Positions 10,941 to 22,019 are shown, numbered from the stretch's first letter. The stretch is DNA of 64,000 bases from Corbicula japonica (GCA_038501625.1 JAZAYU010000012.1:7192001-7256000), one strand, 5' to 3'. A program made the numbers and translations. Notes: a model not told the origin generated them from the letters alone.

Positions 10941-11053
10941 TTAAATATCATCAATTAGTTTTGATCGATTTGGTTTCTCGAGAGGTGTCATCAGAATGAC
11001 AAGAGATTCTTCCAGGTCCTCTTCAGGAAACGCAAACCTCGCTTTCAGCTGAC
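10941..11053 (-). CDS. Terminal coding-like exon, product unknown (partial)
   Basis: On the minus strand a good acceptor (TTTGTTTTCAG) is followed by two bases completing a codon and then 36 open codons ending in TAA. The peptide starts QLKARFAFPEEDLEES and ends PNRSKLIDDI. Its codons are more GC-rich and balanced than the surrounding sequence, and the charged-hydrophobic pattern looks protein-like. I do not recognise the family. The exon must be preceded by an exon ending after the first base of a codon; none of the nearby splice-bounded intervals upstream (12097-12217, 13514-13837, 14700-14824) supplies that in an open frame. It could be the last exon of a real gene whose other exons I missed, or a captured exon fragment. 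Confidence 0.4.
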
Positions 11054-11789
11054 CTGAAAACAAACCACAAAGATTACTACAGTTTTAAAGACAACATACT
11101 ATTTAAAATAAAACAAATAAGCAAATGTTTAATTAGTAACAAACACTATGTATATTCTAAATATAAACATGTATGTGACTCATCCGGACAAATTAAGGCT
11201 CATTGAATTTCTGTTAAGTGTAGACCCTGATCATACTGCACACTTACATGGTACAAAAAGGATCTAAAATGTTTTCTAGATGCATTTAGAATGCTTTTCT
11301 CACTGGACAAAAGACCCTGATCAGACAGAGTGCATGGCATTCGAAATTACATGAGATGGAAAAAAGTATGTTTTATGTGCTTTACCAAGAATAATCAATT
11401 TGTTACAGGACAGTGTCTTAGTTCCTAAACAATGTGCTTTATCCAATTTTAATTCAATTTCCAAGTGACAAGCTTGCACTCATTTACCTTAATTCTTCTG
11501 TCCAAAAAGTAAAACAAAAGGACATAATATGATAAAAATGCCAGTATAAATGATGGCATGCTCTGGATATGATGGTGAACAAGTATGAAAACATTCTGTG
11601 CATTTGATGTTAAGTAATTAAGAGTTATAATTAAATTGATAGTTAATTTTTGTAAAAAACTAAGTGCAAAAATAGGCGTTACAGTCCGGTAGGGAAACAC
11701 TTAAGGTAGAGTTACAGTACTGAAAATTATGAAATTGACAATTTTTCAGATTCCAATCCGGTCCTCTTCCGATCCTAATATCATCTATA
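11054..11789. other. Intergenic or intronic, no gene seen
   Basis: AT-rich sequence. A short remnant of the palindromic MITE may lie at about 11210-11340 (TGTAGACCCTGATCATACTG and AGACCCTGATCAGACAG). Nothing else is recognisable. Confidence 0.4.
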
Positions 11790-11967
11790 ACCAATCCCAT
11801 TCCATCTAATCAGAATCTGAACTGTTTGCTTTTTGATTTGTTAGGTTATCTCTGACCAAACTGCCACCAGTGCAGATCCTGATCAGAAGACATGGATGTG
11901 CTGGCTGATCTGGATCTACACTGGTTGCACATGTGTAAAGATGTGTATGTATAGAGGAAAGGGTTAA
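11790..11967. mobile_element. Palindromic GATCCAGATCA MITE, left side eroded
   Basis: The central spacer TTAGGTTATCTCTGACC and the right inner palindrome (AGTGCAGATCCTGATCAG to CTGATCTGGATCTACAC) are intact. The right end is AGAGGAAAGGGTTAA. The left palindrome is too diverged to fix the start. Confidence 0.7.
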
Positions 11968-12239
11968 AAGGATATTTATAGGTCTTTAATTAATAATAAC
12001 CTTGATAAATGTAATCAAATGACTTTTAAAATCAACCATTATAAAGTGTGCACTTAGAACTTTTGAGTTGTGTAAACATTTCTATTGCATACATACCATT
12101 CTAGAAATGCTGTTAAAACCCCATTTTGCCTTCATCTCAAGTAAGATCTTGTAAAGTTTGAGCAGGTCTTACAGCGAAGTTCTGATAAATTGCTTCCAGT
12201 CCGTCACCCAACATCAACTGTAAACATAATGTACAACTT

Positions 12240-13060
12240 ACTTAACCCTTTGAACCCTTTTCTACATATATATGGGTTTAATAGCATGTATGGACAGTGT
12301 AGATCTAGCTTAGTCGTCACATTCAGGGGCGTAGCCAGCTTTTTTAAAGTTGTAGGCCCAAACAAGGGGTTTCAAGGGAATCACCCCCCACCCCAGAATT
12401 CAGAAACAAGTAGAGATTAAAACAGCAAAATGCACGTCCCATAGTATTTTCAAGAAAAAATATTAAAACACAAAATTTTAACTATGAATTAGATTTGATG
12501 CACACTTTTCTGAACAGGGTAAATCTTGCATAGGCAATAGATGAAACTTATATAAAGTATATTTTTCTGCATTTAACATAAGCAAATTTGTTGATTACAA
12601 CATCAAGGTCAACAATTTCTCGCCTTGAAGACACACTTGATTCGACCAAATGGCTTGAACCCGCTACCATCCCCACTCCTGTTTTATTGTATTTTTGGGG
12701 ACTTTTGAAAAATGTCATGTTCTTGTCCAACTTGTAGGCCCGGGCCTACATGGCCTAATAGTAGCTGCGCTGCGACCATTGACATTTGTGTAAAGTGATC
12801 ATACAGTGTTCACATTTTTTCAGAAAACCTACTAAATCTAAAAGCAATTGAACCATAAATAATCAGATTGGATGGCACAAATATGTCGGTTGATCTGGAT
12901 TTACACCGTTCACCCATGCAGTAACACCCGTATCATAGACTAAAGTATTAACCTTCTATCAGTGTAGATCCTAATCAGCTAACAAATCTGTGCTGTCCAT
13001 TGGATCAAGATTCTAGAAAGCTTGTCTAGATCTACAGTGTTCGCTTCTTGGTCTAAATTA
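12240..13060. mobile_element. Palindromic MITE copies split by a younger insertion
   Basis: The left part (12240-12320) has TTAACCCTTT and CAGTGTAGATC and stops abruptly at GTCAC. MITE-type sequence resumes after about 12776 and continues as two broken units to about 13060 (GATCTGGATTTACACC, CAGTGTAGATCCTAATCAG). The intervening block is the TIR element at 12324-12775. Confidence 0.5.
12324..12775. mobile_element. CAGGGGCGTAGC-ended TIR element, nested
   Basis: The left end CAGGGGCGTAGCCAGC matches the inverted right end of the small element at 59272-59449 (GGGCTAGCTACGCCCCTG). The right end here is degenerate (AGTAGCTGCGCTGCG). A perfect 16 bp palindrome GTAGGCCCGGGCCTAC lies near the right end, and GTAGGCCC also occurs near the left end. 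The ends suggest a hAT-like or similar DNA transposon family; no transposase frame is present. Confidence 0.5.
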
Positions 13061-13522
13061 ATGTAGTGAATTATGTCGAGTTAACTTGAGAGGCATAGAA
13101 AATTTTTGAGGTTTGTTTAAGTCCATTAGTTACTGTTTATTGTATAGCATTTACAATTAATTTTCACTCTGCACATCACAAATACTTCCCATGAATTAAA
13201 AGTATCTGCAATTGTAAATATAATTATTGAATAGATGGTATAAAAAACATTTGGGTTGTTTAGAGTAAGCATGCATCTCTCCAAGCCTGCACACACTTTA
13301 AACAGGTCCCAAATGTTTTTCATACTCTCACTGTTGTAATAAATTATCAATTTAATCCATAACAGTATACATACCAATCTAATTATTGTTGTAGCACCAC
13401 TCCTCCTTTATCTTATCTGTCTTATCTTCTCTCTTGATGGTTTGAGCAGGGCTCAATGAGTACAGTAGTTTTTTACTGCATTCATTCTCTGGTTGGGTTT
13501 GCACAGGTCTTACAGCATCTCG

Positions 13523-13835
13523 GAGGTATGTTGTTGGCCGCTGATTCGGAGGTATTTTGCTGGCCGCTGTCTCGGACATATTTTGCTGGCCTCTGTCTCG
13601 GACGTATGTTGCTGGCCTCTGTCTCGGAGGTATGTTGCTGGCCGGCGTCTTGGAGGTATGTTGCTGGCCACCGTCTCAGAGGTATTTTGGTGGCCGCCGT
13701 GTGGGACATATGTTGCTGGCCGCTGTTTCTGAGGTATGTTGCTGGCCGCTGTTTCAGAGGTATGTTGCTGGCAGCTGTCTCAGAGGTATGTTGCTGGCTG
13801 CTGTCACGGGGGTATGTTGCTGGCCACAAGTATCA
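13523..13835 (-). repeat. Minisatellite, 26 bp unit, 12 copies
   Basis: Plus-strand unit GGTATGTTGCTGGCCGCTGT plus CTCGGA. Copies differ by substitutions only, almost no indels. It occupies nearly all of the splice-bounded interval 13514-13837 on the minus strand, starting right after TTTACAG and ending before GATGCT/GTAAGACC. All three frames of both strands stay open over most of the array, so the open frames of about 80-150 codons here carry no weight as genes. Confidence 0.95.
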
Positions 13836-13959
13836 TCCTGTAAACATGCAATTTATGTTATTCCAACATAAAAGTGAAAACACAAGTTGTTTGTTAACAG
13901 CAAGCTCAAGTTTTTATTAAGTGAAAATTAACCTTAACTTCATAGAATGGCAACTATTG

Positions 13960-14080
13960 GAAGAGCAATCAGTTTAGATCCAGATTAGAAAGCATATCCA
14001 TGCAGCACAGATGAGCTGATCGGGATCTACACATGTCACCAATGCGATAAAAAATTTGTTTGTATGGTGTTAAGGGTTAA
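13960..14080. mobile_element. Palindromic MITE, short copy
   Basis: A single palindrome (CAGTTTAGATCCAGATTAG to GATCGGGATCTACACA) is followed by GCGATAAAAAATTTG and ends AAGGGTTAA, as in the short form at 5968-6112. Confidence 0.6.
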
Positions 14081-15098
14081 AGAACCATTTATAAATACCG
14101 CTACCCAGTTTAGACCTGACCCAAGGAAAAGTAGAAGATAGACCAAAATTAACACAAAAGAAAATCCTTCAGTCAGTGAACGGCAAGTCATAAATGGTTT
14201 AAAACATTTGTTTTATTATCAAATAATGTTAACTACATGTATTGTAATTCATTAATTGCTGCTTTTGTTGTTGTTTTTTATTGATGAAGTCTTATAGTCA
14301 ACAAGCATTGTCATTTCTGGTCCATTTTTGTGTCTTGCAAATATAGGGCATTTGATGATTTTTTGTCACTGTTAAAATCCTTCTGGAATCTATAATTATT
14401 TTGAGGGATATTTTACCATTTTCATGCATAAGCTCGGAAAGAGTAGGTTAACTACTCTGCAAATTTGAATTCTTATGGCATCGCTATGGTGGAAAACAGG
14501 CATCACCCCATAAATATTGAATCACATGCCTGGTTCTAAAACTGTTGTTTCGATCATTGTAATACACTGTGCCATCACCTGTTTATTGTCCCTATGCTCT
14601 ATTTCATTTAGTTCCAATCAACCAAGTATATCATACATACTAAGTGGACCAAAATCAATGCACTAAAATTTGATTTAAACTATTGCATACACAACCTACC
14701 TGGACATATAAGTATAGCCCCTGTTTCTTCAAGGTGTAGTATGGTACCGGTAATTAGTTCTGAATATACACCATGTTGCTATACATCTGATCTTCGCATC
14801 TTGTTAAAAGCAATACCAGTATTTCTGAAATAAAGAATATATGCTTTACTGTTGGAAACAAATTCTATTTATATAGGATTTAAGCAAGATTTCTGATCAG
14901 CTGTCTGGCTTAAAATTCTTCACTTATTTTCTAAACTACCCTCCTTATGTTCCTTGAAGGTATAATTTTTTACTTTGTGTATATTGCCACACATATCAAC
15001 CTTCTTATCTTGTGAAAGTAAAACGGACAACTGTGTACCAACAGTTTCAGTTTAGCACATAAACTGATTTCTGGGGTTTATTTAATTAATTCAGATGT
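14081..15098. other. No gene seen; one splice-bounded interval
   Basis: Ordinary AT-rich sequence. The only structured piece is 14700-14824 on the minus strand, bounded by TTTATTTCAG and CCAG/GTAGGTTG. None of its frames is open across its length. Confidence 0.4.
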
Positions 15099-15820
15099 AT
15101 AACCCTCCACTCCATGGGAAATGGCTTAGGTCCCATAGATGACCAATGTAGATCCAGATCAACCAGCACTTCCATGCAGTCTGTTTAGGATCTGCATTGT
15201 TCAAACACCAAGTTGAATTTTGATTCATATCAATACTAGGTAACACTTCTCTCTGTAAGATTAATAACTTGTACTGTCTATCATTCTATTTTGCTCAGGT
15301 TTCGATGTTGTTTATTTTGCGCAATGTTTAAATGTACGAGATCAAACTCCTGCGAAGTTAGAACACTGAATATTTTATGAGAATGTTATAACTGCACAAA
15401 TTTAAGCCTGCAAGCAAATGTGACTTGTCTTCTGCAATTTTATCCTGTGAAATTTAATCATACCATAGTACCAGAAATGAATGGTAATTGACTGAGAAAG
15501 CGATGTCTTCTGCCAGATCACTGGAGGATCTAAAAGGCTGAGTCACTCAAGAATACTAGAAGTTCTCTTATTACATTAACCTTAACTTACTGAAGTACTT
15601 TAAATTAACCTTTTACTACATGGATACACCTTTAAAGGGTGGGCGAACAGTGTAGATCCAGATCAGATGGTACATTCATGCCCATCTGATCTGATCAGGA
15701 TCTAGACTGTTTGCTTTTAGATTTATTAGGTTATTTCCAACCAATCTGTGCTGTCTGCTCTGGATCTACACTGGTCACATATGCTTTAATACATGTATAA
15801 AATATGTAGTAAACCATTAA
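15099..15820. mobile_element. Palindromic MITE copies (about 15100-15235 and 15610-15820)
   Basis: The first copy has AACCCTCCACTCCATGGG and CAATGTAGATCCAGATCAA but no right end. The second runs from AACCTTTTACTACATGG through AGTGTAGATCCAGATCAG and the spacer TTAGGTTATTTCCAACC to CTCTGGATCTACACTGG and a diverged right end. Sequence between them (15236-15609) shows nothing recognisable. Confidence 0.65.
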
Positions 15821-16029
15821 TATGAATCAGTCTTCACGGTGTTTTTACATGTTGGCTTGTTTTACGGAAACTTAATAACTACAACAGCTGTCAGAGGAGA
15901 CAGCAGGCTCGACTATTCGATTCTTCTGTAATAAATGCAATTTTGAGATTAAAAGAACAACTACAACCATGTGCAAACAGGAATAATATAAACAAGTGAA
16001 TGATGAAACTTCAATATCAATCTCTTAAA

Positions 16030-16605
16030 TAATGTTACGAACTAAAAACTTAATGTTAAACTCAAAATGGCATAACTTAAAAAATATTGTAGGTCTGTCT
16101 TTGTGAGTGATGTAGATTATGACGGTGGAAATGTATTTCATGTCTGAAGTTGATATAATCTGCAATATCCAAAGTAACAGGCCAAGTGCAAACAAACTTA
16201 AACACAAAATCTAAATGAGAAGGGACATAATTTTAAAATATCTGTAGCAGAGTTATAGGTATTGATGGTTATGGTGAAGATTATGTTAGTGAATAAATTT
16301 AAAGTTTTAAGTTGGTATCTCATGAAGTTTCAAAGCTATTGACCAATTGCATATTTTGGTTAATGCAAAAATCTAAGTGCAAAAGGGGCATAACTTGAAA
16401 ATATTTCTGGTAAGAGTTATGAGTCTGGTTGATAATGATTTAGATTATGATGGTGAATGTATATACCAAGTTTCAATGTAATATTTCAAGAAGTTTCAAA
16501 GTTATGTACCAAAGTGCATATTTTGTTTAATGAATGCCAACGCGGATGCCGGGTGAGCAGGAAAGCTCCCCTAATCTTCCAATAGTTGAGCTTAAAATTT
16601 TTACA
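16030..16605 (+). repeat. Tandem cassettes related to the 1340-3185 array
   Basis: Three diverged units share GGCATAACTT(G/A)AAAA, GATGGTGAATGTATA and AAGTTTCAAAGTTAT with the left-edge array. The right end has GATGCCGGGTGAGCAGG and AATAGTTGAGC, the kind of phrase found at the right end of bivalve cassette elements. Confidence 0.65.
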
Positions 16606-16624
16606 TTAACAGTGAAATAATGCG

Positions 16625-18605
16625 GTATTATTAACAGAACAGTTAAAAGTGTATACACGCTCGGGCTGATTTGTGTGACGATATGCAGACTTATCAGGAT
16701 CTACAGGGGCTGTGAATGTGATCAGTGCTGCAGCAATTACTTAAAGGGTAAGTCACTTACCTCGTCTGGTTAAATAAGATTCTTTTTCAGCAAAACACCA
16801 TCTCAGTCGACTCCACACATACACCATTCTTATTCCACGAGACAGTCTGTTGGTGGAATTTCTGAAATGAAGACATTGACTTGGTTAATCAATTAAATTT
16901 TGTGCTTGTTGAATTTTTGCATTATTTTCACAAGTGCTAAACATTTCTCTTCATGGAATATGTCTGTTATCCTATGGTATGAACATTGTAGATCCAGATC
17001 AGTTGGCAGTTCCATGCTATCTGATAAGGATCTGCACTGTTTGCTTTTAATTCATTAGGATATTTCTGATGAAAAGGCCACCAGTGTAGATCCAGATCAG
17101 ACAGCACAAAAATGCCGGTTAATCTGATCTTTACTGGTCGCACACGTTAAAACATGTTTAAATGGAGTAAAGGGTTAAAGGGAAACTCAGAAAGGTACAG
17201 CCTATTTAATTTATACTGTATAATTGCATACACTTGCATGTATAATTGTACTTATATCTGTACATCTAACTATCATACACTAGTAATGATTTTATGAGGC
17301 CTGTCTGATTAGTATATCGCTTTTGTGTATGAACGCAGTAAAGTTATACATTCACCATCTATATTAACAAATTAACTAGTAACCATAATGCTAATTTTCA
17401 CTTGTAAACTAATATTCTATTACACTTATAGATTTAGCAGTTGGGCCTGAATTGCAACACTTCAATGAATACAGTCACAGCTGTTTTACAGTTACTCATC
17501 TTGCTTTCCTCATGCCTATTCCTTCAGATACCATTGACCATCAACACAAATTACCAATGTCATAAACAGATTTCTCTTTCTATTTATTTGAATCATATTT
17601 TTCAGAATGTTCATAATGTAGGCTTGTTTTACAGAAACTTTTTAACTAATATTTTTAACCTAACAATGAAATTAAGTTGTATTATTTTATCTGAATAGTC
17701 ATGAGTATAGACCCTTATCAGTGCGAAGATCAGGGTCTACACTTGCTGTGAATGTGATAAATGCTGTGGCTAGTACTCAAAGCATAAGTCACTTACCTGG
17801 ACTGGTAAATAAAGATTCTGTTCCATCAAGACATCATCTCTGCGACTGTTGACTCCACACATATACCATTCTCATTCTACACGACCATCTCTTGGTGGAA
17901 TTTCTGAAATGGGGACAGATGGATTTTGTAAAAGAAAATTGTATGCTTGCTTAATTTTTACACAATTTTCATGACAGTTTGTTTTCATGGGTGTTTAATA
18001 TTAATTCATGAGCTTTTTTGTAAACTGCATGTATGTAGCTTCAATCATATCTACTTGTCTTCCACAGTTTATATAATAAAGTTTGATATTTGAAAAAACA
18101 AATTTTCAGCTTGATACCTGACCAGGCGCCTTAAATGTATGATGACAAACTGACAAGGCTGCATTTACAATCTTTAACGACGGATAAAAAAATCAGCTGT
18201 AAACTTCCATTAAATTTTCACAAACTTCTGAGACTTGAAAGGTTGAATTAGTTCTCTGAAAACTTTTTTATATATGTGTGTGTATTAACAGTAAAATTAA
18301 GCAATATCAATAGAACAGTAAACAGTGTAGAAATTCCGCTCAGTGTGCAGATATGCAGATTGGGGTCTACACTGGCTGTGAATGAGATCAATGCTGCCGC
18401 TCGTACTTAAAGGGTTAGTCACTTACATCTACTGGTAAATTAAGGTTCTGTTTCATCAAGGCATCATTTCTGTGACTGTTCTCCATTCACACACCATCCT
18501 CATTCTACAAGAACTTCTTTTGGTGGAATTCCTGAAATGACAGATTGAATTAGTAAAAGAATAAAATTGTGGATTTGTTTAGTTTTTGCACAATTTTCAT
18601 GACAG
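16625..18605 (-). repeat. Three copies of a splice-bounded segment (exon-like triplication)
   Basis: Diverged copies of a roughly 300 bp segment start at about 16640, 17700 and 18310. In each, the minus strand reads TTTCAG, then (A/G)AATTCCACCAA, an AGAATGGT-containing middle, then a GTAAGTGACT donor, giving intervals 16761-16861 (101 nt), 17797-17903 (107 nt) and 18427-18531 (105 nt). Splice dinucleotides are kept while the body drifts. Copy 1 is open in one frame (starts NSTNRLSRGIRMVYVW), copies 2 and 3 have stops in that frame. Each copy also includes a partial palindromic MITE next to the donor side, so the triplication took the MITE with it. Confidence 0.55.
16970..17178. mobile_element. 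Palindromic GATCCAGATCA MITE
   Basis: Two inner palindromes (CATTGTAGATCCAGATCAG and CAGTGTAGATCCAGATCAG with their partners) flank ATTAGGATATTTCTGATG. The right end is GGAGTAAAGGGTTAA. It sits between copies 1 and 2 of the exon-like segment. Confidence 0.7.
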
Positions 18606-18879
18606 CTCTTTTGTAAGTGTATTGAATATTATTTCAACAACATTTTTTTCAAATACCCTTCTTTGGTTTCATACCAGTACAGACCACAATGTGTCCCGTC
18701 ATGAATTTATTCTATTTATTTCAGAGATAAATGTTAAAACAATTAAAAATTCTTCCTTCTTCAGTATAGTTCAAATTTATAAGCGCAGACCATTAGATGC
18801 AAGTAGGCACAATAGAGAAACATCACATTAATTTCATGCAGCATTTAACTTTTTTTACCCTTCATGAAATATGACTGTT

Positions 18880-19082
18880 ATCCACGGGCAAACAGTGTAG
18901 ATCCAGATCAGTCACCAAATCCATGCCATCTGATAAGGATCTACACTGTTCACTTATTACGCTATTTCAAACATAAAAGGGACCAGTTTACTGTTTAGAT
19001 TCAGATCAGATGGCACAGATGTTCCTCCTGATCTGGATCTACAATAAATGCAAAAAAAGAAAATATATCCAGTAAAGAATGG
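18880..19082. mobile_element. Palindromic GATCCAGATCA MITE
   Basis: The copy starts near ATCCACGGGCAAACAGTGT and contains both inner palindromes (CAGTGTAGATCCAGATCAG to AAGGATCTACACTGTTC; GATTCAGATCAGATGG to CTGATCTGGATCTACA). The right end AAAGAATGGGTTTTT is mutated. Confidence 0.65.
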
Positions 19083-19299
19083 GTTTTTACAACAATGCAC
19101 TTACAATCTTTTAGGGCTGTCCACAGTTATCATTGCACTTTCATCAATAAAAATAAAATCTCTTTAACAGCAAAATGCAGTGAAATAAAACTTTGCACAA
19201 ATAAATTTTATTAATGTTTCTTTCTTTCAAATCTGCAAACTAAGTTAAAACAGTAAAGAAAATAGCTGGATCTAAAAATTGCCAAAATTTCTATTTTAA

Positions 19300-19603
19300 T
19301 TAACCCTTTCGCTGCCAGCGTTGAAAACCCGAATTGACGTCGTCAGTGCCGAGAGTTTTTTTACCACATAAACAAATACCAATACCAAGGTCAAAATGAG
19401 GCTGGTTATTTATAGATATATCAAATAACATTATTGGTCAATACATGTATTTGAATGATCTGCCTACCTCAGCATAGAAATCCCCGCTTTGCATGCTGGT
19501 ATATATATAGAAATAGTAGAAAAGGCTAAAGCCGTCCATAGGACAAATACGCCGAAAATAATAGGGACGGCTTAAGCCGTCCTTATGGCAGTGAAAGGGT
19601 TAA
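19300..19603. mobile_element. TTAA-flanked MITE, CCCTTTCRCTGCCA ends
   Basis: The element begins TTAACCCTTTCGCTGCCA and ends TGGCAGTGAAAGGGTTAA, so TTAA lies at both ends next to a CCC start, the arrangement of piggyBac-type insertions. It is 304 bp and has no open frame. Near the right end is a perfect 18 bp palindrome GGACGGCTTAAGCCGTCC. It is distinct inside from the GATCCAGATCA family, though both share the CCCTTT end. Confidence 0.75.
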
Positions 19604-19639
19604 AACACAAACACTAAACAACACAAAACATCATTTTAA

Positions 19640-20680
19640 ATTCGAAGATGAGAATTATATACTAACAACAATATTTTGCATTCATTTTAAGAATTTACAC
19701 TATGACTTTGCCATATATTTACACAACCAGGAATTGCAATTCAAATATCTCATTCGGTATGTGTATTGATGTGAATAGAATTTTAGGAAACAGGGCTTTT
19801 TTTTCACCATTTTGGGAATATGACCCAAACCCCTGGGAAATTTCGCATGATTTTTCCAGAAATTGGGAATGTTTTTACATCATTGAGGAATAAATTTTTT
19901 TACTCATAACTTATATAATCAATAATTTCTGGATAAAGAAAACAAATAATGCCTGATTATCTAACAAGCTATAATATTTAATTAATGAAATGACAAATAA
20001 CTTGGGGGTTTTGTCAGAAATTTTGGTACTGATTAAGTTGGGAATATTTTTTTTTTCTGCGGGCTTTTTTTTCAGAAAATTGGGCTTTCAAATTGGGAAA
20101 CTTATAATGGAAAACGAAATTCATTGAAAGGTGGGTGCTTGTTTATATATTTGTAGAGTAACAAGTATTTTCAAATTAAACATAAATTGTTAAAGCACTT
20201 TATTTTCAATCTCCAATTTCAAACTTCCCTCACAGGATTTTGATCCATTTTTGGACATCTTAGTGGGAAGAGTCTATGCCAAAGTTGGGAAAAAATACTA
20301 TAGTTTTGGATTGGGAAGTGGCCTTATACTGGCCTCTGTTATATAAGGATAAAGAGCCCCGTCTCTAATTGGGAAACAGGTATAGGTTTTGCCCTTTGGA
20401 ACATGACTGAATATCAGCTATTAATCAGCCGTAATAAAAGCCCTGGGATCAAGCTATTTTTCAATATAGTTCTAACTTTTCCACAATAATATATTATGTA
20501 AAATAGTGATAGACCTCTACATTAATAAAACTTACTTGTGTAAAATTTGCTGTCAGAGATTTCAATAATTTTCATTTTTGTCAATGAACAGTGTAGATCC
20601 AGATCAGATTGCACTGATGTAAAGGGTTAAAGTTACAAATCAAAATATTAAGAAGAACAGAAAACTGTTGATAAAATCTA
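19640..20680. other. Repeat-like AT-rich block, no gene seen
   Basis: From about 19790 to 20400 the word TTGGGAA/TTTGGGAA recurs many times beside T-runs (GGGCTTTTTTTTCA, twice). This looks like an old transposon body but no ends were found. A MITE fragment (CAGTGTAGATCCAGATCAG) lies at about 20588-20630. Confidence 0.35.
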
Positions 20681-20714
20681 AACTTACAAGAATGCAGTTG
20701 TCATTATCCCTTCA

Positions 20715-20925
20715 CAACAGTACTGGTACTGTACTCCATTGGTCTTTGCTGGTACTGTATTCCATTGGTCCCTGTGGGTACTGTACTCCATTGGTCCTTA
20801 CTGGTACTGTATTACATTGATCCCTGTGGGTACTGTATTCCATTGGTCCTTGCTGGTATTGTATTCCATTGGTCTCTCACTGGTACTGTATTTCACTGGT
20901 CTTTCGGATGAAGTTTTCTGTTGGT
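20715..20925 (-). repeat. Minisatellite, 26 bp unit, about 8 copies
   Basis: Plus-strand unit CCATTGGTCCTTGCTGGTAC plus TGTATT. It lies inside the minus-strand splice-bounded interval 20688-20962 (acceptor TTTCCAG before CTTTCAAAGG, donor CTT/GTAAGT). The period equals that of the unrelated array at 13523-13835. Confidence 0.9.
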
Positions 20926-21384
20926 AGCCTAGTAAGCATGCAGCTGAGTTGCCCTTTGAAAGCTGGAAATAATGATGAAAAAAAAATTTATGACAGTGGT
21001 TTTGGGGGCTTGATGTGGGTAAAATAATGGGCCCCATCCCCTCCAAAATTTCACTTTTCCCAATGTTGTTAAAATTCTCCTCAGAATGTAAACACTGAAT
21101 AGTTAGAAAAAGATCAGGTTTTTATATCGTATACAATTGAACTTGTTGGATGAAAAGGATATTAGAATACTTAACATTTTGTATGTTTTTCCCCTTCTGG
21201 AACTTTCATTTCACATTGTAATTTTTCCCTCATAAAAACAACCCAGGCCCCTTATCCCCAAAACCGAAAATGCAAATGTTAGGAGAGAAGTTTGATCTCA
21301 TCTGCACAGGTTGAACTGGCTACAGACTGGTCGCACATGGGATATAAGCTGAATCCATGGAATAATTTGTTAATCTTTGCTTAG

Positions 21385-21626
21385 TTAACTATTTCCTCCA
21401 TAGACACACCTTTATTGCGTGGGCCCACAGTGTAGATCCAGATCAGCTGGCACTTCTGTGCCATCTGATCAGCATCTGCACTGTTCACTTTATGATTTGT
21501 TAGGTTATTTCTGACCACAATGCGATCAGTGCAGATCCTGATTAGACTGCACGAATGTGCTGGCTGATCTGGATCTACACTGGTCGTACATGGGTAAAAA
21601 TGTGTATATATGGAGGAATGGGTTAA
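21385..21626. mobile_element. Palindromic GATCCAGATCA MITE, best full-length copy
   Basis: This 242 bp copy runs from TTAACTATTTCCTCCATAG to TATGGAGGAATGGGTTAA. Left inner palindrome: GTGTAGATCCAGATCAGC to CTGATCAGCATCTGCAC. Spacer: TTAGGTTATTTCTGACC. Right inner palindrome: GTGCAGATCCTGATTAG to CTGATCTGGATCTACAC. It serves as the reference layout for the family. A further fragment lies at about 21280-21350. Confidence 0.85.
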
Positions 21627-21795
21627 ATTGTATTAAATTAGCTTTCATTGCTTTTTATTTTGATAGTCTCTATATCTGATGCACTGAACATGTTCAGATT
21701 TACAGCATGTATGGTCACTCTTGCTAACTTTTATTCTGTGTTCAAGAACATACATCATTTTCAGGTGGTACAGTCAACAAACCATTGTGTAAGCA

Positions 21796-21862
21796 GGCTG
21801 GATAGCTCAGAAAGGAGAGCACAATTGTGCGAGGGGCCCAGGTTTGAGTCCTGGTCTGGTTA
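21796..21862 (+). repeat. tRNA-like sequence (A and B boxes), probable SINE head or pseudogene
   Basis: GATAGCTCAGAAAGGAGAGC resembles an A box and D arm, and GGTTTGAGTCC a B box with T-stem CCAGG/CCTGG. The shared GGGGCCCAGGTTTGAGTC/CCTGGTC phrase is related to the core at 5568-5650. The anticodon arm is irregular, so a working tRNA is unlikely. Confidence 0.5.
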
Positions 21863-22019
21863 CACATTTTGTCATCAAGTGATATTGTGCCAAACAATGA
21901 ACCGATTGAAGCAGTTTACAGCAAATGTGGAAAGTGAATTCTAATGGAAGGCTTAGTAGTAGGAGGCAAGCATATCACTTTACAAAACTAATCCTAAACA
22001 GAAGTGGGAAACTCACCCC

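Larger units (their letters stand above)
10941..20962 (-). other. Candidate minus-strand spliced transcript with repeat-bearing exons
   Basis: Seven intervals upstream of the 10941-11053 exon have an acceptor (TTTCAG, TTTACAG or TTCCAG) and a donor (GTAAGT, GTAAGA or GTAGGT) in the right order on the minus strand: 12173-12217 (or 12097-12217), 13514-13837, 14700-14824, 16761-16861, 17797-17903, 18427-18531 and 20688-20962. Two contain 26 bp minisatellites, three are copies of each other. Most do not keep one reading frame, so a long non-coding RNA, or a gene degraded by repeat expansion, fits better than a normal protein gene. Splice sites judged by eye arise by chance, so this is a hypothesis. 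Confidence 0.3.

Noticed and set aside
17441..17698. Plus-strand 85-codon frame with a hydrophobic N-terminus resembling a signal peptide
   Set aside because: AT-rich chance frame with no splice context and no recognisable domain, lying between copies of the triplicated segment.
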